DNA of 64,000 bases from DASYXZ01 sp035308965 (GCA_035308965.1 DATGFN010000022.1:248001-312000); one strand, 5' to 3'. Positions 30,971 to 39,866 are shown, numbered from the stretch's first letter. Numbers and translations are program-made. The notes: generated by a model not told the origin, from the sequence alone.

Positions 30971-32245
30971 CTACCGATCTTCCTTGGCGGATTGGATCAG
31001 TTCGTAATGGTGCGGTTTGGACTGAGCGGCGGCATGCTGGCGTTGGACTATTTCCGCTTCAAGATTGTCCATGGTCTGCAATCCCAGTTCCTGGTGGGGC
31101 AGGGGATCGGTTTGAAAGGGAACCTGCAAGTTGTGCCAGCGAGCGGCGTGAAGATCATTGTGGTCGAGCGTCAGTTCGTGTACCGCCCTGGCCTGCTTCA
31201 GCATAGGAGTTGCCAGGATAGCAAGATTGATTCCGGCTGAAAATTCATCGTTCGAAAATTTGCCGACATCATCGCCGTCGATTTTCAAGGCGTAGGTTCC
31301 GGGTGCAAGACCTTTGACCCGGAGCTCTTCCCGATCGAGTGCCTGGATTAAATCGGACGAGCGGACCACAAGCGCCGTTTCCTTGTTATCGAAACTGATC
31401 GGTAAGGGCAGGGCGTTGTCGAGCTGGGTCCAAGACAAAACGGTTTCCTTTTTCAAATCCGAGACATTGGTGTTTTCCGAGTGCGATACACGTCCGCTGG
31501 CGGCGTCGATTTCAACCTCAGTCACCACGGCGGGAGCGTGCCACGCTTTCAGCAACCCTTCCGCCATCACCCAGTGCCCCGACGGTCCTGGATGTACACG
31601 ATCGGGAAGGATTCGTTGGGAGAGATCGGCGTCCAATGATTTGGCCTTTTCGAGCGCGGCCACTACAGGCCCGTTCAGGTCGGCCACGGTGAGCGTGTCT
31701 TCATTACCCAGATCCATGATGAATTGCGAATAACGGAGGAGGACGGCGTTGTAACCGCCCTCGAAGTTCGGTGGGCGAGTTACATCGTCAAAAGGGGACG
31801 GCTCAATGGCCGTGATGCGCACGCCGGGCAGTGCGCTTTTGGCTTCGTCCACAATGTGACGGTAGCCGGTGGAATAGGCGCGAAACAGATCGGCATCGAA
31901 GGCTTTGTATCCGCCGTCATTCATGCCCAACATGATCGTCATCACCGTGGGCTTGTAGGCAAATACGTCCCGCTTAAGGCGCAGCTCAATATCGCCGCCA
32001 CCGCCTCCGGTTACGCGGTCGCCTCCCCAACCGGAGTGAACGAAAGAAACGTTGAGGCTTGGAAAACGCGTGACTACGTACGTCTCAGTGAAGACCGTGT
32101 AGAGTCTTTGTGCGGTAATGCTGTCTCCGTAAAAGACGACGCGGTCGCCGTCCTTCAAATAAAAATGGTTCTGGGCGGGACAGATTGACGCCAGCAGCAA
32201 AACTAGCAGGGAAAGAACTGTGATACGCATAATCAATTTCATCAT
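30971..32245 (-). CDS. Secreted SGNH/GDSL hydrolase
   Basis: 424 residues. Signal peptide (LIMRITVLSLLVLLLASICPA). Block I YGDSIT with Ser at 42, an HSGWGGDRV block, block III LGMNDGG and block V DRVHPGPSGH giving the Asp-His pair. The C-terminal 170 residues form an additional beta-rich region seen in sugar-related SGNH enzymes. Probably deacetylates or de-esterifies polysaccharide or xenobiotic esters in the periplasm. It heads a minus-strand run (SGNH, GNAT, PLD, SixA). Confidence 0.88.
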   Translation of the reverse strand: MMKLIMRITVLSLLVLLLASICPAQNHFYLKDGDRVVFYGDSITAQRLYTVFTETYVVTRFPSLNVSFVHSGWGGDRVTGGGGGDIELRLKRDVFAYKPTVMTIMLGMNDGGYKAFDADLFRAYSTGYRHIVDEAKSALPGVRITAIEPSPFDDVTRPPNFEGGYNAVLLRYSQFIMDLGNEDTLTVADLNGPVVAALEKAKSLDADLSQRILPDRVHPGPSGHWVMAEGLLKAWHAPAVVTEVEIDAASGRVSHSENTNVSDLKKETVLSWTQLDNALPLPISFDNKETALVVRSSDLIQALDREELRVKGLAPGTYALKIDGDDVGKFSNDEFSAGINLAILATPMLKQARAVHELTLDHNDLHAARWHNLQVPFQTDPLPHQELGLQTMDNLEAEIVQRQHAAAQSKPHHYELIQSAKEDR

Positions 32246-32420
32246 CGTGGGTCTCCGTGGGATACTTTATCCGGAGCTGTTCCAGATAAGTTTTATATTT
32301 TGCCGGGTCAAAATAAAACTTTCCTATTAAATTCTTCCTGGTAGTAATTCCTCTCCGCGCACAAACCCATGCCGGCGAATGTTCACTTGCACAAAAATAA
32401 GATGACGGTATGGAGCCCGC

Positions 32421-33119
32421 TTATTTTTGATGCTCCGGGTGGACGCAGCCTGCAAACTCGGTCAGATAATCCAGCCCCTGATATTCCAAAACTTGAACCA
32501 ATCCAATCCGTGAAGTGTAAAAACCTTCCACGGTCATTTCCTTAATCAGCGAGTAAAAGCTGAATCCAGGATGATCCTGCCTGAGAGTGGATTCGCGCTC
32601 CGGCAGGCTCATGTCCATCATCAGGTGCTCCCGGTCCGCGGGAGCAATTTCTTGAAAATCCTTTTTCCACCTCTTATGGCATTCACCGTTGAGCCAAGCC
32701 AGCCCATCCGTCCAACGGCGCTGCAAGGCGGGCTCAAACTCGGCGGCGGAAAAAACGATGAAGTCGATGTACCGGCCCACCTGCGCATCTTTGGCGCCCG
32801 GCTTGTCGTCGGCGGGAATAATCATTTCCGTCAGGATTTCCACGGTGGCAAATTCTGCCGGATTAAAAAACTGCGGGACGTAGGGTTTTCCTTCATCTGG
32901 ATCGGGGGGAACACCGTGGTGCATTCCGGCCATGGCGTCCGGTTCCGAAGCGGCTATAGTCCGGGACTTAGTGGAAAACCATTCCGACAGGAATTCACGG
33001 CCGGCGGCTGTGGCTGTAAGTAGTCCAAGATACTTAAGCGTTTTGCGGCGATTAATGAGTTGCTCAGTCACAATGGTATCTTTACGATTTTCTGAGATCC
33101 TGCCTTGCCTTGAAATCAT
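32421..33119 (-). CDS. Gluconate 2-dehydrogenase subunit 3-like protein
   Basis: 232 residues; the start is uncertain (ATG 33119 or GTG 33071). An N-terminal twin-arginine-like segment NRRKTLKYLGLLTATAAG suggests Tat export. The rest matches the gluconate 2-dehydrogenase subunit 3 family (FFNPAEFATVEILTEMIIP, FSFYSLIKEMTVEGFYTS). The small subunit of membrane-bound GMC sugar dehydrogenases, probably needed for export and folding of the large subunit encoded just upstream (28-base gap). Confidence 0.88.
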   Translation of the reverse strand: MISRQGRISENRKDTIVTEQLINRRKTLKYLGLLTATAAGREFLSEWFSTKSRTIAASEPDAMAGMHHGVPPDPDEGKPYVPQFFNPAEFATVEILTEMIIPADDKPGAKDAQVGRYIDFIVFSAAEFEPALQRRWTDGLAWLNGECHKRWKKDFQEIAPADREHLMMDMSLPERESTLRQDHPGFSFYSLIKEMTVEGFYTSRIGLVQVLEYQGLDYLTEFAGCVHPEHQK

Positions 33120-33146
33120 GCATCATGGGTTTGAGAAGCAAGCCCA

Positions 33147-34847
33147 CTAAACCTCTCCCAACCGGAATTCTTCCGCCAGACGCTCGCTGGCGCGGTAAGC
33201 GAGCGCCATGATGGTGTGTGTGATCTGCTTTTCCGGGTGGGTGACGAAGCATGCTGCGTCCACCACGCGCAGATTCTTAATGTCGTGACACCGATTCCAT
33301 TCATCCAGCACGGACGCGCGCGGATCAGCGCCCATGCGGCAGCCGCCCGTTTCGTGGGTGACGCTGCCCAGTGGGTAGGGATTTTTCTTATCGTAGGGGA
33401 ATATCTCAGCGCCTGACGCCCGAAGAATCTCTTCCATTTGACCGTACATCTCGTCGCGAATGGCAAAGGCGTGGTCGTACTCAGCATTGGTGTGGAAGCG
33501 CACCTGGGGAATACCCAGGCGGTCGGTGAGTCCATTCGGATCGATCTCGACGAAATTCCAATCAAAGGCAAGGCCTTCACCGTAACCGCCGATGGACACG
33601 GCAGCGGGATACAATTCCTTAATCTTTTTCTTGTAGGCAGCGCCGAAGCCGGGCAATCCCGCCCCCGGCCCCGGACCCATACCACACCCTGTGTAGAAAT
33701 CGAAGCGCCATCCGCCCACATACTTCTTCGCGCTCTTCTCTTTGTAGTTATAGCGTGGAATGTAGAGGCTTGATTCGCCCGGGCCGTCATCGTTGGTCGT
33801 GGGTCGGCCGGCAAGTTGAGGAAAAAAGCCTTCAATGTCGTTGAACGCCACGTGTTCGCTCAAATACTTCCCCAGCGTCCCGCTGGAATTGGCAAGGCCG
33901 TTAGGATGATCGCGGTTCTTTGAGTTGAATAGTATTCGAATGGATTCCACCAGCGAGGCTGCCAGCACCACCGCCTTCCCCCGCGCTTCGTATTCCAATT
34001 TGTTTTGCGTGTCAATGTAAGTGACGCCGCGCGCTCGCCCTCTGTTCCTGTCCGTTAGCACCGTGTGCGCAGCGGCATTGGGGCGCAAGGTGAAATTAGG
34101 CAGAGCCTTGAGTTTGGGGATAAGCACCTCGGCCGAGCAGTAGCGCGATTTCGTGTCACAACCGAAATTGCAAGCGCCGCAAAAGTGGCAGGGTGGGCGG
34201 CCGTCATAAGGCTGGCTGAGAACTGCCAGCGGCTTGGACAACACGGGGATGCCCAGCTTGGCCGCTCCCTTCTTGATGAGCATTTCCCCACAGCGGGCAT
34301 TGAAGCGGGGCAACAGATTCTTTCCGGTGGGAGTATTGTAAACATCTTCCGACCCGCCCGAAACACCGATCAAGCGCTCCACCCGCTCGTAATATGGCGC
34401 CACGTCGTCATAACTGATGGGCCAATCTTCACCCCAGCCGCCCTGCATGGACTTCGGCTTGAAATCGAGCGGGCCAAAACGGTCGCACCCGCGGCCCCAA
34501 AGATTGGTCCGGCCGCCCACGGCGCGCAAACGAGTCCAGGTGAATTTCGAGCCGGGCGCGAGCGCATACGGATCTTCCTCGGGGATGGTGTAAAGATGGT
34601 CCGTCCATTCCTTGATCTTCCACCCCATCCCTTGCGGCAGCCTGCCATACTCGCCGGGTTTGCCCCCGCCCCGATAGGGCCATTCAAAAGGAAATTTATG
34701 GGTATAAAAATCCTTGGCTGGATCAATCATGCGTCCCGCTTCCAGACACAGCACGTTCAATCCCTTGGTGGCCAGTACATAAGCTGCGATGCCTCCCGCA
34801 GCGCCGGAACCAACCACGATCACGTCGTAGACCGGCTCTGAACTCAT
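33147..34847 (-). CDS. GMC-family sugar dehydrogenase large subunit
   Basis: 566 residues from ATG 34847, with GGAG 9 bases upstream. FAD-binding VIVVGSGAAGGIAAYVL at 9-25, RLRAVGGRTNLWGRG, a Cys cluster HFCGACNFGCDTKSRYCS, and the C-terminal HETGGCRMG and VTHPEKQITHTIMALAYRAS with the catalytic His. Pairs with subunit 3 downstream, likely oxidising a sugar or glycoside in the periplasm and passing electrons to a cytochrome not found here. The large subunit has no own signal and would be co-exported. Confidence 0.92.
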   Translation of the reverse strand: MSSEPVYDVIVVGSGAAGGIAAYVLATKGLNVLCLEAGRMIDPAKDFYTHKFPFEWPYRGGGKPGEYGRLPQGMGWKIKEWTDHLYTIPEEDPYALAPGSKFTWTRLRAVGGRTNLWGRGCDRFGPLDFKPKSMQGGWGEDWPISYDDVAPYYERVERLIGVSGGSEDVYNTPTGKNLLPRFNARCGEMLIKKGAAKLGIPVLSKPLAVLSQPYDGRPPCHFCGACNFGCDTKSRYCSAEVLIPKLKALPNFTLRPNAAAHTVLTDRNRGRARGVTYIDTQNKLEYEARGKAVVLAASLVESIRILFNSKNRDHPNGLANSSGTLGKYLSEHVAFNDIEGFFPQLAGRPTTNDDGPGESSLYIPRYNYKEKSAKKYVGGWRFDFYTGCGMGPGPGAGLPGFGAAYKKKIKELYPAAVSIGGYGEGLAFDWNFVEIDPNGLTDRLGIPQVRFHTNAEYDHAFAIRDEMYGQMEEILRASGAEIFPYDKKNPYPLGSVTHETGGCRMGADPRASVLDEWNRCHDIKNLRVVDAACFVTHPEKQITHTIMALAYRASERLAEEFRLGEV

Positions 34848-35101
34848 CTCAGCTCCAGGATTTTCCAACCGGCGGCATTGGCCAACGCCTCCTGCAAGTT
34901 GAATTGGCGACAGGCTCTCAAGATTGGTTTTGCCTTCTTGCGCAAGTTCGACGGACAAGGTACATCTTTTCGCCCTTGATGTAAACTTCCCTCGCCATCC
35001 ATGCAATCCGAGTTGGCGCGAGTCATAGATTCTGCCATCCTTTCTCACTCTCTACTGAATCAAACTAGCCGAATTGGATTTAAGATTTTTTGGCGGACTA
35101 C

Positions 35102-37033
35102 ATGGAGAAATGCGCACGCCGGCGGGTGGTGATTATTAGTTTTATCGCCGCCGCCGCGCTTTTGCCGGGATGGAGCGCTCAAGGCTCTCCCGCTGCTCTG
35201 CTGGTTTGGCATTTTGACCAAGGCATCGCCAATCGCTGGGGCGGAGAATACAACGGCTATTCACGGGAACCTTCGTCGGTCCGCACTTACCTTGACGCCG
35301 GCGTCCACAAGCCCGGAGCAGCCCACTCGCTACGAATCACCGCCCACCGCGAATCCGAGGGATTTTGCGGTGTCTGGTTGGAATTCCATCCGTCCTCGCG
35401 ACCTCCCCGCGGATACTTGGACGCAAGCCCATACCGATTTATTAGTTTTTGGATCAAAGGGCGCGTGGCCGGCGGAAGCCTGGATGTGACGATGGAGGAC
35501 GCCGCCGCACAGCAACACCCGGATCAGAAATCCACCGCGCCAATCACAGTCTTTGTTCCGAGCGAAGCGCAGAACGAGTGGTTGGAGGTGGTGATCCCGC
35601 TCGATAAATTTTCCGGGTCCAATCTGCGCCAATTGTCACGGCTCATTTTGAATCTCACGGCTGCGGGGGACTCGCGTTTTTTTATTGATGATGTGGCTTT
35701 CAAAGCCGATGAGTCCGTGGCAGTTCCCCCGCCGAAGTCTTCCGTCCCGATTCGAAACGAAGTAACGCGCCTACCCGTCATCGCCATGTGGGTTTGGAAC
35801 GTGCAGCAGCTTTTGGGGGAAGGGGGCGGGAGCGAGCGCCTTTTCCAATTCTGCGCCAAGACGGGAGTAAACCGTATTTTTCTGGCGCTCGAATTGAAAA
35901 CGGCTTCCACGCCATCCTCCCCGCGCTTCTTGATTCAGCAACCGGACGAGTACCGGAAATTTCTGGAGGGCGCGCACGAACGAGGGTTGCAGGTGGAAGC
36001 GCTCGCCGGCACTCCGCAATGGGCGGCGAATGAGAATCATCCCGACGCAATGGCTGCCGTGGATGCCGTTCTGGATTTTAATCACTCTGCCCCGCAAGAG
36101 GCCCGATTTGATGGCCTTCATTTCGATGTGGAGCCATATACCCTCGCGAGCTATGTGGATGTGAAACACGCCGCTGGTTTGTTACAGGATTTTTTGCGCA
36201 TGGTCTCCCTTTGCGCGCGGCGCATTCACGCTCAGCCTGGCATGCGCTTCACGTGCGACGTTCCAGCCTATTTTTATCCTCCCCCCGGACCGGGAATGCA
36301 GCAGTTCGTGGTTGAGTTTAATGGCCGGAGGGCGACCGTGGGCGAGCACCTCACGGACCTGCTGGACACCGTGACACTGATGGATTATCACAATGAAGCG
36401 GATGGCGCGGGAGGCTCAATCGCAGCGGCTTTGCCGGCGCTCAGCTATGCCGCCTCCAGGGGAAAAACAATTCTTGTCGGCTTGGAAACTTCCGCTGAAC
36501 CTGACAGCACAGTCTATTTTATTTGCGGGCTCCCCAGGGATGAATTTCGGAAGCGCCTTGACGTCAGCGGTCTGGGGGCGCAGCTCTCTGTGGATGGCTA
36601 CCGGCTGGTCTCGTTCACCGACGGCGTCAATATACATGTGGGTCTGGTTGCGCCTGCCGTGCTCGTGGGTCCCACGCGCGAGGCGTTCGAGCAGGCGCTG
36701 GTTCGGCTGGCGAGGGAGTTCGGCGCCGCCTCAGACCCCGATCACTTTCATGCCAGTGATATTATGGAAGAGGCCCGCGCCGCCCTGGCGCACGACCCGG
36801 AGTGGGAAGGCTTTGAGACTTTTGAGTTGATCGATCCGGAGACCACGCGCCCCATCGAATGTTTTCGCACCGTGAGCAGGATGGTCGCTCGCTCCACTTT
36901 TCACGGGCTCGGCTTGGTTGTGTTTGAAGAAGAAACTCGCTCTTTGCGAGAGTGGCTCAGTCCGTATGCGAGTTTCGGCGGCTTCGCCATCCATCACTAT
37001 GAGAGCTACCGCGAACTTGTGGAAGGGAAGTAA
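35102..37033 (+). CDS. Secreted protein with CBM-like and TIM-barrel domains
   Basis: 643 residues from ATG 35102. A signal peptide (RRVVIISFIAAAALLPGWSA) precedes a beta-sandwich at about 35-205 (WHFDQGIANRWGG, FFIDDVAFKAD), resembling a carbohydrate-binding module. A TIM-barrel region follows (about 225-470), with RFDGLHFDVEPY, which recalls the DxxDxDxE strand of GH18-type enzymes, and VTLMDYHN. The C-terminal 170 residues are unrecognised (YFICGLPRDEFRKRL). Likely a glycoside hydrolase or carbohydrate sensor. Divergent from the GMC genes. Confidence 0.65.
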   Translation: MEKCARRRVVIISFIAAAALLPGWSAQGSPAALLVWHFDQGIANRWGGEYNGYSREPSSVRTYLDAGVHKPGAAHSLRITAHRESEGFCGVWLEFHPSSRPPRGYLDASPYRFISFWIKGRVAGGSLDVTMEDAAAQQHPDQKSTAPITVFVPSEAQNEWLEVVIPLDKFSGSNLRQLSRLILNLTAAGDSRFFIDDVAFKADESVAVPPPKSSVPIRNEVTRLPVIAMWVWNVQQLLGEGGGSERLFQFCAKTGVNRIFLALELKTASTPSSPRFLIQQPDEYRKFLEGAHERGLQVEALAGTPQWAANENHPDAMAAVDAVLDFNHSAPQEARFDGLHFDVEPYTLASYVDVKHAAGLLQDFLRMVSLCARRIHAQPGMRFTCDVPAYFYPPPGPGMQQFVVEFNGRRATVGEHLTDLLDTVTLMDYHNEADGAGGSIAAALPALSYAASRGKTILVGLETSAEPDSTVYFICGLPRDEFRKRLDVSGLGAQLSVDGYRLVSFTDGVNIHVGLVAPAVLVGPTREAFEQALVRLAREFGAASDPDHFHASDIMEEARAALAHDPEWEGFETFELIDPETTRPIECFRTVSRMVARSTFHGLGLVVFEEETRSLREWLSPYASFGGFAIHHYESYRELVEGK

Positions 37034-37058
37034 ATGATTGCGATGGTGAAGATGGCAA

Positions 37059-37622
37059 CTAGAGTTTAAGAAAGTTGGCGAGCAGTTGTTTTCCCGCGTC
37101 GGTCAGGATGGATTCGGGATGGAACTGAACACCTTCCACTTTGGCGTCCTGATGGCGCAGTCCCATGATGAGCCCGTCGGGCGAAGTGGCAGTAATTTTA
37201 AGGCACCCGGGCAGGCTGGAGCGCTCCACAATCAAAGAATGGTAGCGCGTGGCTGGAAATGGATTAGGCAGTCCGGCGAATATAGTTTTGTTGTCGTGAG
37301 AAATCGAACTGGTTTTGCCATGCATGATTTCCGGCGCTCGGATCACTTTACCGCCGAACGCCTGCCCAATCGCCTGGTGGCCGAGGCAGACGCCGAGAAT
37401 GGGTATTCGGCCTGAAAGTTTCTGAATGACCTCCACACAGATTCCTGCTTCAGTCGGAGTCTTGGGGCCGGGAGATATGACGATGCGCTCCGGAGCGGTA
37501 CGTTCGATTTCCTCCACCGTGGTCTGATCGTTTCGACGCACTTCCACTTCCGCCCCCAACTCTCCCAAATATTGGACCAGGTTGTAAGTAAAGGAGTCGT
37601 AGTTGTCTATAACCAGGACCAT
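37059..37622 (-). CDS. trpG: Anthranilate synthase glutamine amidotransferase
   Basis: 187 residues, class I glutamine amidotransferase. Cys of ILGVCLGHQAIG (about 79), HPES near residue 168, and the N-terminal VLVIDNYDSFTYNLVQYLGELG. Supplies ammonia to TrpE; may also serve p-aminobenzoate synthesis. trpE is on the same strand but 2.2 kb upstream, separated by small accessory genes. Confidence 0.93.
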   Translation of the reverse strand: MVLVIDNYDSFTYNLVQYLGELGAEVEVRRNDQTTVEEIERTAPERIVISPGPKTPTEAGICVEVIQKLSGRIPILGVCLGHQAIGQAFGGKVIRAPEIMHGKTSSISHDNKTIFAGLPNPFPATRYHSLIVERSSLPGCLKITATSPDGLIMGLRHQDAKVEGVQFHPESILTDAGKQLLANFLKL

Positions 37623-38050
37623 ATTTTGACCCAGTTGCTTTCAGCCTTACGCATTCACTACAAAATTCAGGCGACTTTTTTAAACAATCCCCGTTACCGT
37701 ACTCTGATTGTTGCGCCCTTTCATTATACGACCGACTTGGAATTTCGGCGCTCATCAGCGGGCGACAATTTTTTAAAGTTCAAGCCTGTTGCGCATCATC
37801 ATATTGAGAGGGAACCTATGTCGATCTTTTTTCGTTCGACCATCCAGCGTTTAAAATCACCTACCGAAGAGTGTCAGCGGTCGGTGACATTTTTTGTCAT
37901 AAGCCCCATTGGGGTTAAGCTAATTATTTGGCAAGTTCCGTTGCTTCGTTTTAAGCCTAATACTATCAATCAGTTGAGCTGGCACTCTGTGGCTTTGAGA
38001 AACTCCGCTTTGGCACCTCTCTTGCTTGTACTAAACGCGGGTACACTAAA
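37623..38050. other. Unassigned AT-richer stretch upstream of trpG
   Basis: About 430 bases with base composition lower in G+C than the neighbours. A plus-strand reading frame across it lacks any family resemblance and overlaps trpG antisense, so I do not call it. No Trp-rich leader peptide is visible for trpG. Confidence 0.4.
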
Positions 38051-38149
38051 ATGAAATTCCTATCAAAAATCTCGGTGATGGATGTAATGATGCTAATCGC
38101 GATTTTGCTGATCTTGTCGGGGATTGTTCTGCCTCGATTTTCGCGTTAG
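38051..38149 (+). CDS. Possible 32-residue membrane peptide
   Basis: The reading frame is MKFLSKISVMDVMMLIAILL followed by ILSGIVLPRFSR: one hydrophobic helix flanked by basic residues, as in small membrane proteins, type I toxin peptides or a pilin N-terminus. No clear ribosome-binding site. It sits just upstream of hicBA in the accessory island. The opposite strand has a basic 70-residue frame that I do not favour. Confidence 0.3.
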   Translation: MKFLSKISVMDVMMLIAILLILSGIVLPRFSR

Positions 38150-38306
38150 CGCAGCAGCCCGAAAGCTCACCCCCTCGAACCTCAAATCCATTTTTATTTC
38201 TACCTTTAGACGGCTTGGAGGGTTTGGCCTTCTGCCCCTTGCGAGTCTTGCGCGGCATGACACTTCCGGAGAAATCGTGTACATTGGTCACAAATGGAGG
38301 TGAGGG

Positions 38307-38522
38307 ATGCATAACGAATTCACCGCTGTCTTTGAACGGGACGGTGATTGGTACATCGGTTATTGTCCCGAGATACCGGGCGCGAACGGTCAGGGCCACA
38401 CAATGGAAGAGTGCCGTCAAAGCCTCGCCGGCGCCATTGCCCTGATTTTGGAGGATCGCAGGGAGGATGCACTGAAGGGAATTCCAACTGACGCAGTCAA
38501 AGAAGTCGTTGTGGTGTCATGA
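38307..38522 (+). CDS. hicB: HicB-type antitoxin
   Basis: 71 residues. The HicB fold pattern is FTAVFERDGDWYIGYCPEIP, GANGQGHTMEECRQSLAGAI, then IPTDAVKEVVV. It lacks a C-terminal DNA-binding domain, so any autoregulation is not obvious. Precedes hicA and overlaps it by 4 bases (ATGA). The order hicB-hicA is the reverse of the best-known operons. Confidence 0.88.
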   Translation: MHNEFTAVFERDGDWYIGYCPEIPGANGQGHTMEECRQSLAGAIALILEDRREDALKGIPTDAVKEVVVVS

Positions 38523-38704
38523 AGCGCGAGTCTCCGCTGAGGCACTTGCGCCGCCACGGCTGCTATCTCAAACGGGAAGGCGCAGCCCATTCTTTGTGGT
38601 GCAATCCAAAGGACGGCCAAGTTGAAGCGGTTCCGCGGCACACCGAGATCACCAATCTGCTCGCCAAAAAGATTTGTCGCGGATTTTCCATTCCAGAAAT
38701 TTGA
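38519..38704 (+). CDS. hicA: HicA-type mRNA interferase toxin
   Basis: 61 residues. A double-stranded RNA-binding-like fold with catalytic histidine in EGAAHSLWCNP and the conserved VPRHTEITNLLAKKICRGF. Cleaves mRNA and is neutralised by HicB. Full length for the family. Located in the island between trpG and trpE. Confidence 0.88.
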   Translation: MKRESPLRHLRRHGCYLKREGAAHSLWCNPKDGQVEAVPRHTEITNLLAKKICRGFSIPEI

Positions 38705-38734
38705 AATTAACACTCTGAACTGCGAAATCTAAAA

Positions 38735-39334
38735 GTGATTACAACCCAATTGAACATACAGCCAGTCACGCTCGAAGGCCAGCACGTTCGCCTTGAGCCG
38801 CTTTCCTTTAACCATCACGCGGGGCTGAGTGCAGTAGGGCTGGTCGAGGAACTGTGGCGCTGGATTCCGCAGCCGGTTCGTACACCAGAAGAGATGCGCG
38901 AGTACATTGCCACCGCGTTACGTTCCCAGGGAGAAGGCAGCGCGCTGCCGTTTGCCACGGTCGAACGCGCCACGGGCAAAGTGATCGGCAGCACGCGCTA
39001 CGGCAATATCGACCGCGCGAACCGCCACGTGGAAATCGGTTGGACCTGGCTGGGCCCGGCGTGGCAGCGCACCGCCGCCAATACGGAAGCGAAATTCCTG
39101 ATGCTGCGTCATGCCTTCGAAGCGCTCGGCTGCCTGCGCGTTGAGCTTAAAACAGACTCTCTCAATGAAAACTCGCGCAACGCCATACTGCGCATCGGCG
39201 CCAAAGAGGAAGGTATTTTCCGCAATCACATGGTCACTTCGACGGGCCGCATCCGGCATTCCGTGTATTACAGCATCATCGATTCGGAATGGCCGGTGGT
39301 AAAGGCCCGGCTTCAGACACGCCTTGGGCAATAA
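38735..39334 (+). CDS. GNAT acetyltransferase, RimJ/RimL-like
   Basis: 199 residues from GTG 38735, 30 bases after hicA. Family text: LEGQHVRLEPLSFNHHAGL, ERATGKVIGSTRYGNIDRAN, WQRTAANTEAKFLML and ELKTDSLNENSRNAILRIGA. Acetylates an N-terminus or small molecule. Its C-terminus (IRHSVYYSIIDSEWPVVKAR) reappears in altered form at 39666-39762, so the locus has been rearranged. Confidence 0.88.
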   Translation: MITTQLNIQPVTLEGQHVRLEPLSFNHHAGLSAVGLVEELWRWIPQPVRTPEEMREYIATALRSQGEGSALPFATVERATGKVIGSTRYGNIDRANRHVEIGWTWLGPAWQRTAANTEAKFLMLRHAFEALGCLRVELKTDSLNENSRNAILRIGAKEEGIFRNHMVTSTGRIRHSVYYSIIDSEWPVVKARLQTRLGQ

Positions 39335-39417
39335 TTACAAATGGTATTCATCCAAGCAAGGTAGGCGTCTATGGCTTGAAGATGTTCAACAGCAGTATCA
39401 GTCCAATGCACTTTCAT
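39313..39417 (-). pseudogene. Truncated ParE/RelE-type toxin
   Basis: Reads MKVHWTDTAVEHLQAIDAYL and stops after 34 residues, inside the GNAT 3' end. The first 21 residues match ParE/RelE toxins, which are normally about 95 long. ATGA overlap with the antitoxin stop at 39414 shows it was the second gene of a two-gene module. Confidence 0.7.
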
Positions 39418-39605
39418 TTCGAGAGACCAAACTTAGACCAAACGTCCTCTACCTCGGTCGTGCGTCCCTCCTGGCTATCGGCGAGCCCGGATTCGATGGC
39501 TTGCCGAACATATATCTCGTGCATCAAATCGTCCCAGGTGGAATCTTCAGGCAGTTTCTCGACCAGCCTGTGGGCTTCTTCTCTTATGCTCGACACTTTC
39601 AATCC
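39414..39605 (-). CDS. Orphan antitoxin of a ParDE/RelBE-like module
   Basis: 63 residues from TTG 39605, with GGAGG 6 bases upstream. Text KVSSIREEAHRLVEKLPED, then LMHEIYVRQAIESGLADS and VEDVWSKFGLSK, typical of small antitoxins next to ParE-like toxins. The partner toxin is cut to 34 residues, so it is now an orphan; such survivors can act as anti-addiction proteins. Confidence 0.72.
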   Translation of the reverse strand, partial: GLKVSSIREEAHRLVEKLPEDSTWDDLMHEIYVRQAIESGLADSQEGRTTEVEDVWSKFGLSK

Positions 39606-39665
39606 AAGCCTCCATTGATGAATTGCTCGCGATCTTTCTCTCATCATAAGTCACTAACGACCCAG

Positions 39666-39762
39666 AATCGATATTCGGCACTCGGTGGATTTCAGCATCA
39701 CTGAAGCGGAATGGCTGGCGGTAACAGGGTGCCTCGCGGAAAAACTTGCTCGCGGCGATTGA
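39666..39762 (+). pseudogene. C-terminal remnant of a GNAT gene
   Basis: In frame it reads RIDIRHSVDFSITEAEWLAV, then about 11 residues and a stop. It is parallel to the end of the intact GNAT at 39240-39334 (RIRHSVYYSIIDSEWPVVKA). It has no start or core and lies downstream of the broken toxin module, consistent with insertion or recombination at the GNAT 3' end. Confidence 0.7.
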
Positions 39763-39793
39763 TCGCCATTTCCATTCAAATCCCCAAATACTG

Positions 39794-39819
39794 CCCTCTC
39801 TCGCCTAGGCGAGAGAGGG
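39794..39819. repeat. 26-bp perfect palindrome near trpE end
   Basis: Centre CTCGCCTAGGCGAG with CCCTCT arms. A near twin of the palindrome at 4117-4142 with compensating changes in both arms. It lies 48 bases downstream of the trpE stop and may form a terminator-like hairpin without a T-tract. Confidence 0.7.
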
Positions 39820-39866
39820 TTATTACTTTGATGGCGTTACGTCGCACCTCACCATAAGCCTGCGCA

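Noticed and set aside
34848..35048. N-terminal extension of the GMC gene to 35048
   Set aside because: The extra residues lack similarity; ATG 34847 has GGAG upstream and begins just before the FAD motif.
37572..38054. 160-codon plus-strand frame upstream of hicBA
   Set aside because: It starts inside trpG on the other strand and has no recognisable domain or SD.
38046..38260. Basic 70-codon minus-strand frame (MPRKTRKGQKAKPSK)
   Set aside because: Low complexity, no family, overlaps the small membrane peptide frame; evidence insufficient for either beyond a weak call.
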